Below are positions 55,551 to 64,000 of a stretch of 64,000 nucleotides of DNA, one piece after another. Every line of letters starts with the position of its first letter. Position 1 is the stretch's first letter. Where the stretch lies: positions 271,382,770 to 271,446,769 of the forward strand of contig JAUPFV010000002.1 of assembly GCA_036936605.1 (NCBI GenBank), read 5' to 3'. Under the pieces are notes generated by a model, which did no database searches, was not told the origin of the DNA, and saw nothing but the letters and a program-made list of their open reading frames with translations. This DNA comes from Limnanthes douglasii subsp. nivea. Taxonomy: Eukaryota; Streptophyta; Magnoliopsida; Brassicales; Limnanthaceae. The position numbers and the translations under genes are program-made.

Positions 55551-57640
55551 CTTTATTAGTAAAAATACCTTTCAAAAATATTTGGACTATCAATGTATAA
55601 GCAGTAAATGATCTAGTTTTCTCTAGATCATGATTATTGTCTTTAATGAAAATTATTAACAAAGATTACTAAATAAGGCAAATGTATCACTTTTCACATT
55701 CTTCAAAATAATATTATTAAATATTCATGACAATTATATATTTATCTTGTGTGTGTTTTATATTTTGTTTTATCGATTAAAGCTTGAATATTTTGTATGT
55801 ATTAAATTAGAATACACTTTTATATAATTAGATTATTAACTTATTTCACTTTATACAAACTATAATGCTAAATATATGGTTCATATCATATATAGATGAT
55901 ATTCATTACTTTTTTTTAATTGTGACTAGGTTCTGCAAATACTGATTTCACAAATTTAAATACACTACCTTTTGTAAGTTCATCAAACCGAGTTTTGTAC
56001 AAATGATAAAATCACAAGTTTCAATTATGCGTAATTTTTACAATAGTCAAATTCAGTTAACATTGTTTCCAAAAGATAACTAAATTAAATCATAAACAAA
56101 CATAAAAATATATTTAAAAAAGAAATACATTGTATAAGTTCTTAATGTGAATGTTTATTATATATATTATTTCTATAGTCTCCATGTTTTATCTTTCTTA
56201 CAACCACTTCACTCTAAGATAAAGTTTTTTTCTTCGATTATGTGGACGAACAGTAACTTGATAACATTTTAGACAAATAACCAACAGACATGAGAAGGCA
56301 TTGTATACTTATGAAAGGCATAACCAACCCGTATAAATTTGAACTATTTTTACCAGTCAAGTCAACATAGTTTGCAAAATTTAAATTCGCTTAATTTTCA
56401 CAAATGAATCAATTTTTTCTAAGTCAGATAAGTCTAGTTTTCAGAGGTCAAATAAACATATTTTTTTTAACTTAAACCTAGTTGTCAAAAATCCATATAC
56501 CATGTTGTTAGACATTCCAAGTATCTTCGAAACCACAAAACCAAAAGAAAACGAAAATCGATTCAATTTAAACCTCAAAACATAGAAGGGATAAAAACAT
56601 AAAATATTGAAAGACTTGAAACCGAAATCAATCTCAGTGTGAAATGATCGAAACAAACAACTTTAAAATCTCAAATTGAATTTTTTTCAAATCGAAAAAT
56701 ATGAAACTTACAAAACTTAAACCCAAATCAGCTCATAAAATCATTAAAATATCTAGGATCGTCAAATTGATGATTTTTTATTTTAAAAATTAACGAGGAA
56801 AAGAAAAAAATGTCAGATTTAAATAATTGTATGTAAGAAAATTGTGAAAAATAAAATAAAAAACTAAAAAAATAATTGAATATATATTATATTAACTATA
56901 ACACAAATATATTTAAAAAATTGGACGTTAAATGATAATTTTTAATATTTTATCACTGTTTATTGCTGATTAATATTTCATTTTAAATATAGACAATCAA
57001 CTTTGGTTTTGAAAACTAAAATAGTCAAGTTCAATTCCTCCATCTAAATGAACAAAAGGTTTGTTACGTGTAATTTTATTACAAGGTTTGGTAGCTTCTA
57101 AATTTTAAGTGCGCTCCACGTTACAATCAAATTTCAGTCCAAGTTTAATAAAAGACTGATTCGAACTAGCAATGGCTACCCATTATATTCAAATTAATAT
57201 CTTTTAAAAAGAGTTCTGTTCTTTTTATTATCAACAAATATTGTTTAATTTTACTTTCAAAAACTTATTGACTTTAAAATATAAGATCTTAAAATTAAAT
57301 TTGAAATTATTTTAAAATTAAAATTTGATATTATTTTAAAATTAAATTTTTGAAATTAAATTTAAATACTAAATCTAAACACTAACCTAATCTAAAATTA
57401 CAATTTTAATTTTAATTCTAAAAATAATATAATCTTCTATTCTATAACTTCAAATACTATTTCGGCCCATAAATGAGTATTTTCAACAAACACGCATCAT
57501 ATTTAATTTTCTCTACCAAATTCATATGATTGATACATGTAAATTGTCTATTCCAATTCACCATACATAATGTAGTAGTAATATTCATTTGATCTAGCTC
57601 GAGATCAAATTAACAACAATTGATAACCGAACCTTCATGG
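55551..57640. other. AT-rich intergenic DNA, nothing recognised
   Basis: Long A/T-rich stretch with low-complexity AAAATTAAATTT-type repeats at 57290-57370. Small ORFs (55456-55662, 56441-56656) have no supporting features; the former overlaps the SINE. Confidence 0.4.
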
Positions 57641-58890
57641 AAGTGTGTTTCACAACGAGTGATAATATTTCATTGAAATCTACACCCATATTTTGTGTAA
57701 ATCCCTTAGGCACGAGCCTAGCCTTTTATATGGATAACTCAACACCAGGAATAAATGACTTCCTTTTGAGTATCCATTCTCTCCCAACCAACTTCTGACT
57801 CTTCGGCTTCTTCACAAGAATCTGAGTGTTCATCTTATTTAGAGATCTTAGTTATTCTTACATGGTTGTGAACTACGTTTCTTTATCATTAATCTTGATA
57901 ACATCATGATAAAAATAGGGTTCAGGAACATTTGTATACATTAGAATAGATATAGCATAACCAATTACATTGACAAAATCATACATCTGCGGTTGTTTGT
58001 TTGGTCTTCATGCTCCATCCTTCACCAGTTGATAGCCCTGGAACACGAGACCCAAAGCCAACTTCGTACTCATGCACTGATGGAAATTCATTTGTATATC
58101 CCAAAGTGGAACTAAGCCCAAAATATTTTTTGGTAGAAGTGTCACCATCTTCACGTTGTAGATCAAATACATCATCAACTTCATGTCAATTCCTGAAAGT
58201 ATTAGGTTGATTCTTCATCGCCTTATTTAATGACATGTCCTCTTTATTGAAAAACATGTCCCTACTTATCAAAGTCTTTTTACGTCCAAGTCCAGGGAAC
58301 AATAACATATACATTTTTACTCATTCCAAATAGCCGATGAGCATATATCTTAGTTTTTCTTTCATGGCTATAACCCACTACTCCTTATCATTTCTCTTGA
58401 TAGCATCGTGATATGTTTCAAGTTTAAATATATTTCCTTACATTTCAATCTATAAATCATAACCAAATACATCTGCAAAACCATAAATGTGTGGTTATTT
58501 ACTTGATCTTTGTGCTTTATTCCTTGCCAGCTGATAACTATCACACTCATATTGCTCTCCCAACCGATCATCTGAATAATTTGGAACAACAGACCCTCGG
58601 CCTGCTTCACAATTATGCATGGTGTCCACAAAGTGTAGAGCATAGTGTTCAAGGCGATGCTAACTTCGGCGACCGTAAGGGAGTATTCATTGTAGAGTAT
58701 GGTGTCCATAAAGTGTTCATACTCCTTCAGTAGAGAGCTCAAAATAATGATTACTTTATACTCTTCCTCCACCTTCCTACCAACTGAGTTTAAGCCATGT
58801 ATGCTTCGATTGTAATCCTCTAGGTGCCTTGGATCTATGTGATACTTTTGATTAACAATGAATCTATGCATCAATGATTTTTTTCATGTA
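57640..58890 (-). pseudogene. Copia C remnant: gag fused to integrase end and RT start
   Basis: On the - strand, gag (58874-58370) reads RHLEDYNRSIHGLNSVGRKV, then VIIILSSLLKEYEHFMDTIL and EYSLTVAEVSIALNTMLYTL, the UBN2-type copia pattern. The zinc knuckle is degenerate. Immediately after, the frame changes to KLRYMLIGYLE (58350), the spacer downstream of integrase, and then ISRDMFFNKEDMSLNKAMKN and FPSVHEYEVGFGSRVPG. The RT start (about 57830-57650) has ILVKKPKSQKLVGREWILKR and KGFTQNMGVDFNEILSLVV. Protease and integrase core are deleted. Confidence 0.72.
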
Positions 58891-60170
58891 AATTATCAAC
58901 ATATGATTTCATATCCCTAACGACGTATGCTTTTCAAATACCATACTCTACAATCGACGATAAATTCAAATAGGTTGATATCATGAGACTATCAAAAGCT
59001 CATACTTCCGTCACACTGAGCTTGGGTTATAGGTGGATTAATAATGAATTTTTGTTGTACTTTCGGGTACATTGGTGGATCTTGGGATGAATCATTGTTG
59101 GGTTTAATGGGTTCACTAGATTTACTTGGAATATTTTTGCTAGCTTACCCGTGACGTTGTAGGTGGCTGAGGGATATTCAATTGAGGTATAAAATTGGTT
59201 GTTGAGACATAATGGTCTATTAAGTTGTTATTTTGTTGTTGTTTGGTTGAGTGGCATTTTTCCTCCCTTCTTTTATCACAACGATGTTGAGAAAATGGTG
59301 TTTTGCTCTTATCTTACCGTGAGAGCGTTCATGACATGCCTTTCACTTTTGCTCGAAGATTCCTGATCTAAATGTTCCTTAGGGTTATTAGCCTTAAATA
59401 TATATATGTTATTTTGTGCATGGTGGTATTGAGCTTATGACCTCATCATCTTCCATACTATTATCACCTCCAAGACACTAAATTTCAAGAATACACATGC
59501 AATGCATTAGTTGTAAACATTATTCTTAAAATTATTAGTTGTCCACCATACTTTTATGTTAATGCGTCTAATTATCGTTAAAGATCCATAATGGAGACAT
59601 CAAATGCGAGTGACACTTCAGGTGCCTCTAGGTCAACTGATGGATCAGATTATACATATGAATGTGACTTTACTGTATTATATTCTAATGTTCAAGTTTT
59701 TTGGATCTTTTGTTATTTTTGGTTTTTAGTGGTTTTTTAAAATTATATAATAGGTATTAATCGTTTTCCAAAGACGGTGTTAATTTGGTACGGTAGATTT
59801 ATGTGTAACTATTTTCAAGTGGTGCAATAATATTGAGAGAAATTATGAGGGTTGTAAGACAAAAATTATGATTTTTAATGGCTAGAAAAAGAACGTGAAA
59901 ACTTAGAAAAATATATTATTTTTAAAAATCAAGTGATTCTCCAAATAAAAATATTGGTATACTTATATGTAAAAAACTAGAACAATATTTCAAATGATTT
60001 TTTTGTTTAAATTCCTTGTTTATAATATTAATTATAGGATAAGTTACCACTAAACACCTAATTACAAACTCATTTACAACTTACCACAAATTTTTTATAT
60101 TAAATTATTAAATGAATACTTAAGCCAAATAAAGAACCTACAATAACCCTCATCTATAAAAAAACATAAC
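58891..60170. other. Intergenic DNA, nothing firmly recognised
   Basis: Short coding-like pieces only (METSNASDTSGASRSTDGSD at about 59591). No domain, no LTR pair. AT-rich toward the right end. Confidence 0.3.
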
Positions 60171-60248
60171 ACGTGTGTATTTCCCGTCTCTTGGTGAAGC
60201 TTCTGGTTCAAATCTATCTCATATTGTTCTTCAATCCACCTTAAAAAT

Positions 60249-60372
60249 GAGAAGTAAAATACCTAAGAAGAAGCATATTTTATCCCAAGATGAAGAATTA
60301 TTTCATAAAGTAAAATGTGAGCGTTGTCAAAGATGTGGTCATAATAAAATAACCTATAAAGAAAATATATAA
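60249..60372 (+). pseudogene. MULE transposase C-terminal zinc-knuckle scrap
   Basis: The ORF 60175-60372 ends SKIPKKKHILSQDEEL followed by CERCQRCGHNKITYKEN. This resembles the Lys-rich tail and CxRCGxxGHNKRTCKE knuckle at the end of plant MULE transposases, with the last Cys replaced by Tyr and one residue missing before GHN. No catalytic part is present nearby. Confidence 0.45.
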
Positions 60373-60746
60373 AACAATTTATTTTAGTTTTTTTTAATTA
60401 GTTATATACAACTTATACAAAACAAAACATAGTTAAGAAATGAACCAAATATTTTATGCTCTTATGTCTGATGGACGGTCTTTTTCGGTTTGAAGTAAGA
60501 CGTCTTTGCCAATGGTTGTGGATATATATATTGATTTCATTTTTCATTTTTTCAACACGATCTTCAAGAATAGCATTTTATTCTTCCATTTATTTAATTT
60601 GTACATTACTTTTTGTTTTCAATTCTTCAATTTGTTCAATGAAATATTCGTCTAGATTCATATCTTTTGACTGCAAAATAAAATAAATAAAGGTTTGTCA
60701 AACTGTGCTTGTGAAGAATGATTAATCAATTAACAAACTAACAAAT
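60373..60746. other. AT-rich DNA, no feature
   Basis: The ORF at 60456-60686 is hydrophobic by composition of T-rich DNA. The opposite strand shows a short open stretch (MNLDEYFIEQIEELKTKS) without known domain. Confidence 0.3.
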
Positions 60747-60904
60747 TGTTAGGTAGTATAATTAGTTAATAGTTATTGAAAGTGTACTCTAATATAAGAT
60801 CAAGTTCACTAATACATTTGTACCATATACAAAAAAAATATTCTCTCTAGTTTTTGTTATTCTCATTCTCTCTATTTTTGTTCTTTGCATTCAATAATTC
60901 AACA
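60747..60904 (+). repeat. Short copia-type LTR (158 bp)
   Basis: TGTTAGGTAGTATAATTAG...AATAATTCAACA, TG...CA ends, followed at once by a copia primer site CGGTATCAGAG (60905-60915). No second LTR is visible, and the internal region breaks off within about 200 bp. Confidence 0.6.
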
Positions 60905-61130
60905 CGGTATCAGAGAAGGTGATTGGTAAAACACGTTATTAATTTTTGAAGCTAACGAATCAAATATTCAGTACTTAGCGTGGAAGACAGCGAAGAGCTA
61001 ATAATTACAAAAGAAAGAGGAAGAGAGCGAGAGAGATAAAGATCTTTGGGTTGATTTTTAGTGGCTTTCTAAGAGTGTGAACAAATCATCGGTAAATCAG
61101 ATGGATATCTCTTTTGTTTTATGAAAACCT
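60905..61130 (+). other. Truncated copia leader with primer binding site
   Basis: GGTATCAGAG at 60906-60915 matches the initiator-Met tRNA site. The following leader is purine-rich (GAAAGAGGAAGAGAGCGAGAG) and non-coding. It meets an oppositely oriented copia fragment near 61130. Confidence 0.5.
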
Positions 61131-61520
61131 TATATGTTCTTTATTTTTCAGTGCTGGGAAACTCCATCGTTGCTGCACGTTGAAGATGTATAATCCGTAA
61201 TGGAATGGAAAGATCATCATACATAGTTCCAGTATCAGTAATTGTTGTCTCCTTGGAAGCCATGACAACAATGCCATAGCTTTTTCTTCTTGGTACTTCT
61301 AATGATAATATCTTCCACCTCACCAAACTCTAAAAGAAACTCTCTTAACTTCTCCTAAGTTTTTAATTTAATTGTCTAGTGGAGCCTCTATGTGATACAT
61401 AACAAGGTATTGCAAAGGAATAGACACCACTTATTGTGTTTATTACCGGTGAAATAGAAGTACTGATATTCTCTTAGATGAAGATATTTAAGAAGAAGAA
61501 CTGATACCAAATTATATTGT
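61131..61520 (-). pseudogene. Second copia 5' end in opposite orientation (primer site and gag start)
   Basis: On the - strand a possible LTR end ...CATCCAACA (about 61518) is followed by TGGTATCAG (61509-61501), a leader, and a gag-like start MASKETTITDTGTMYDDL (61263). The resemblance to copia gag starts is modest (MAS...TDTGT..YED). Its LTR would extend right of 61518 but cannot be delimited. Confidence 0.45.
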
Positions 61521-62760
61521 TGGATGATATCTTTTCGATTGTATCTTTGCAATGGCCAATGTGAATGTCAAGAAACAGCTAGGATTTGGTTGTTTTCAAT
61601 GCATATAAGTGTTTTTTGGTACTAATATTCTGTTTTGGTGCTTTTTTTACACAAGTAATTCCTAGGTTAATTGTAGATTTTATTGTGTAAAAAATATGCA
61701 AATCATCAAAACCAAACATGAACGGTATAAAGTCAAATATATTATGAATATATCAATTGAAAAATTAAAGTTGAGACAGAGTAAATTCGTCGTGAACCAT
61801 GATTTAGTAGTTGATTTATGTTAAACTGCTTGAGATTTTACTAAAATATGTTGCATAAATCATTTTTAATCGCAAGCTAAAAAAAGTGATTTTTTTAGTT
61901 TTGTAACGAAAAAACCTTTTAGAAGGTTTTTATATAACATATAGTCATCGATAAATTTAAAGGAAATGACACCTTAAGTACATACTCACCAAATATACTC
62001 TCATTTAGTACCCAAAATCGATTTATGCTTACTTAAGATCCATCTTACTAAAATAACTCTCACTTAATACCCAATAGTTTTTTAATACCCTAACTATATA
62101 AGCCCTTTTTTGTGAAAGGCTGATTTTTTCATCAAATTAGGTATTTTAAACAATTCAATTTGTAGTGCCTCCATCTCTTCATACCCTAAACCTTTTCAAA
62201 ACCAAAAATTTCTAAAAACCAGATTTTGAGTAGTGGAAATAACCCGTTACACAGGCCTCATAAACCGATACACATACACAATACCTGGATGAGCGTCACC
62301 ATTACCAGCGAAACAACCGACCAAAAACATGATCTATTTTTTAGGCTGCTATATCTTATGTTATACTCTCCCATATTTGAACACTAATTTGATATTAAAT
62401 AATAATAAAATATTTATAGATAGTCTTGTCTAAATTTAATATCTAAACAATAATCCCTGCTTTTAATCAATGGATAATTTACCCAATATTTATATCAATA
62501 TAATCAACTAAAAATTGTATCTCATAAATTTAAATTGATGTTTCCCACGATCTTATCTTTATTTCCGTATCATAACAGTAACGTATCATAAAATATTTAT
62601 AGATGTTTCCCACGATCTCATTAATAGACATTTCATAAACCCAATTTGTAGATGCTTTTTCAACCCATTATAATTATAATTATAATTAAAATAATGAAAA
62701 TTATATTTATTTTAAAATGACATGACGGATTCAAGTTTGAAATAGTAAAAGTAGCTGACT
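61521..62760. other. AT-rich intergenic DNA upstream of RGLG gene
   Basis: No gene. Contains a hairpin AAAACCTTTTAGAAGGTTTT (61911-61930) and a short AATTAT repeat (about 62668-62692). It probably includes the distal promoter of the RGLG gene. Confidence 0.35.
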
Positions 62761-62803
62761 CCGTCTAGTCCTTTCCTCGACGGCACGACGATTGCTTCGT
62801 TTG

Positions 62804-62812
62804 TTTATAAAT
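62804..62812 (+). promoter_or_regulatory. Candidate TATA box of RGLG gene
   Basis: TTTATAAAT, about 30 bp upstream of a CA/pyrimidine-rich stretch suitable for transcription start (near 62835-62845). A second TTTATAAAT at 62862-62870 is an alternative. A GC-richer TCGACGGCACGACG lies just upstream. Confidence 0.45.
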
Positions 62813-62956
62813 CGATTTTTAAAACAAACAAAATCAGATTTCACAATCTTTCGTGTTTCTTTTTATAAATCACAAACCCACTTTTCATTCTCACTCGTAA
62901 GTCGTAATCAGTGTTTCTTAAATCCAGTTCATCATCATCACCATCAAATTTCACAG

Positions 62957-63177
62957 GTAAGAATAACACCACCTTCAGAAAAAAAGAAAAAAAATTATAC
63001 TGGTATTTATTTATTTTGAGATAAGTAATGGGTCTTCAGTTTCGAATTTATCTCAAGAAATTCAAAACAAAATTGAAGTTACATATATGTAAGAAACTCT
63101 CAAAAAGTCAACTCTAGTTGTGGTTTTGTTATAAGAATTATATTTTTTTTTGAGTGTTATGATTTTTATGTTTGCAG
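62957..63177 (+). other. 5'-UTR intron of RGLG gene
   Basis: Donor TTCACAG|GTAAGAA and acceptor ATGTTTGCAG|TTGAG, 221 nt, T-rich before the acceptor. Upstream of it the leader (about 62835-62956) is CT/AT-rich with ATCATCATCACCATC. Exon 2 begins at 63178, 32 nt before the start codon. Confidence 0.75.
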
Positions 63178-63209
63178 TTGAGAGAGTGATTTTGTTAAAA
63201 GGATTCAAA

Positions 63210-63518
63210 ATGGGAGGTAACAGTTCTGCACCCAGAACAAGGGAGTTGCAAACCGGGTCAGGATATGGATACCGGGAACAAACCCCGTATTCGACCCCAA
63301 GTCATCGGTACGGTGGTGGTGGTGGTGGTCAAACCGGGTCAGGATATGGATACCCGGAACAAGCACCGTTTGCCACTCCAAGTCATCCGTACAGTGGTGG
63401 TGGTGGTTCTTTTCCTCCGACTCCGTCTTACAACAACAGACCGCAAACTTCTCTACCGCGGCGGCGATTGGACGGGAAGTTCGGGAAGATTCTAGATAAT
63501 TATCAAACGTTGGATGAG
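63210..63518 (+). CDS. RGLG: RGLG-type E3 ubiquitin ligase, first coding exon (partial gene)
   Basis: The start at 63210 has a good context (AAAATGGG) and gives MGGNSSAPRTREL: Gly2 with Ser6 fits N-myristoylation, as in Arabidopsis RGLG1/2. Residues about 13-85 are a Gly/Tyr/Pro/Ser-rich low-complexity region with a 27-residue direct duplication (TGSGYGYREQTPYSTPSH / TGSGYGYPEQAPFATPSH). The exon ends RRRLDGKFGKILDNYQTLDE, which corresponds to the conserved stretch leading into the vWA/copine domain (KKRLERKYSKISDDYSSLEQ in the Arabidopsis protein). The donor GAG|GTTTGA at 63519 ends the exon in phase 0. The copine and C-terminal RING domains lie beyond the window. Family members are plasma-membrane E3 ligases acting in hormone and stress signalling. 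Which paralogue this is cannot be told. Confidence 0.85.
63251..63411 (+). repeat. 81-bp tandem duplication in RGLG exon
   Basis: The AACCGGGTCAGGATATGGAT blocks at 63251 and 63332 are exactly 81 bp apart; two copies, in frame, each ending in a (GGT)n run. The copies differ mainly in the middle (ACCCCGTATTCGAC versus GCACCGTTTGCCAC). Confidence 0.9.
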
Positions 63519-64000
63519 GTTTGAAAATTATATGATTTAAATGATATTTTGTTCTATTTTCTCAAATTGTTAGGTTTTGTTTGGGTTATCGGAATTTGGA
63601 AGATAATAAAATTTAAGAAAATTTATATTATGTTGCTTCGGACATTGGAAGTTATAATATTGGTAGTTGATAGGTCGTTATTGAATTACCAAATCCCATA
63701 ATAAATTTAATCAATCTTATAAAATATATTCAAAACCGAAAATTTCACATTTTATTTCAAAAAAAGTTGAACTCAAATAACATTCTTCATACACCACTTC
63801 TTGCTATAAGTAAACCACACCGTTCGAGTTACCGAGTAGGTGGAGTAAGCAGAGAGCTTGTGATTAAATGTCATGAATCCGATTTTTTTTAAGGTAATGG
63901 ATCATTTTGTGTGGTCTATTATCTCTTATTGGAAGCTATCGTATCAAATTAAAAGTTATTTTGTGGTCATTCATATGGTGTTGAGTTTTTTTAAAAAAAA
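63519..64000 (+). other. First coding-region intron of RGLG gene (continues past window)
   Basis: Starts GTTTGAAAATTATATG; no acceptor with a matching downstream vWA-coding exon is seen before the window ends. AT-rich. Confidence 0.6.

Noticed and set aside
59580..60372. Single gene from METSNASDTSG to the zinc knuckle
   Set aside because: No open frame or plausible splice sites connect them. Only the knuckle part resembles a known family.
61911..61930. Hairpin AAAACCTTTTAGAAGGTTTT as a regulatory site
   Set aside because: Isolated, imperfect, in AT-rich DNA, with no neighbouring gene end.
63150..63209. Upstream extension of the RGLG ORF (TTG start)
   Set aside because: It crosses the intron acceptor TTTGCAG at 63171-63177. 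The ATG at 63210 has a better context and gives the expected Met-Gly myristoylation start.

Overview
Eudicot nuclear DNA, AT-rich and made mostly of transposable elements. The only cellular gene I recognise is the 5' end of an RGLG-type RING E3 ubiquitin ligase at the far right (62.8-64.0 kb, + strand). All identifications are by reading motifs and by comparing copies inside the window. No database was searched.

Layout. (1) 1-10,070: an almost complete Tat-lineage Ty3/gypsy element (E1) on the - strand. It has gag, protease, RT, RNase H, a second archaeal-type RNase H and integrase. A long antisense ORF runs on the + strand, converging on pol. (2) About 10.1-28.2 kb: a decayed Mutator-like element with a Ulp1-like protease gene (+) and a MuDR-type transposase (-), the organisation of Kaonashi-type MULEs. 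A second, older Tat element (E2, + strand, 12,494-22,067) sits inside it and splits a ~112-bp tandem repeat. (3) 28.2-39.4 kb: AT-rich DNA with a 426-bp fold-back MITE (30,090-30,515) and an LTR-flanked element without recognisable pol (E4, 31.8-37.7 kb). E4 was hit by one MULE (33,581-35,774), which was hit by another (34,865-35,742). Both MULEs keep perfect 9-bp target duplications. (4) 39.4-49.3 kb: two decayed Ty1/copia elements with a tandemly repeated LTR-end segment between them. (5) 49.3-55.3 kb: a 5'-truncated third Tat element (E3), followed by a tRNA-derived SINE with a 15-bp target duplication. (6) 55.5-62.7 kb: AT-rich DNA with copia and MULE scraps. (7) The RGLG promoter, 5'-UTR intron and first coding exon.

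The most interesting signal is in the Tat elements. E1 and E2 carry the same antisense gene with its own TATA box and a short GT...AG intron (84 and 82 nt) at the same codon. Removing the intron restores a collinear reading frame in both. The intron lies antisense to the retrotransposon's genomic RNA, so it would survive reverse transcription. The gap between the convergent 3' ends of pol and the antisense gene also holds conserved structure: a duplicated palindrome in E1 and E2, a shared GAGGTGTCCA motif in all three, and a ~30-bp minisatellite in E3.

None of the transposon genes is intact. Hand-counted LTR identity is about 91% for E1 (107 bp visible) and about 87% for E2 (332 bp).
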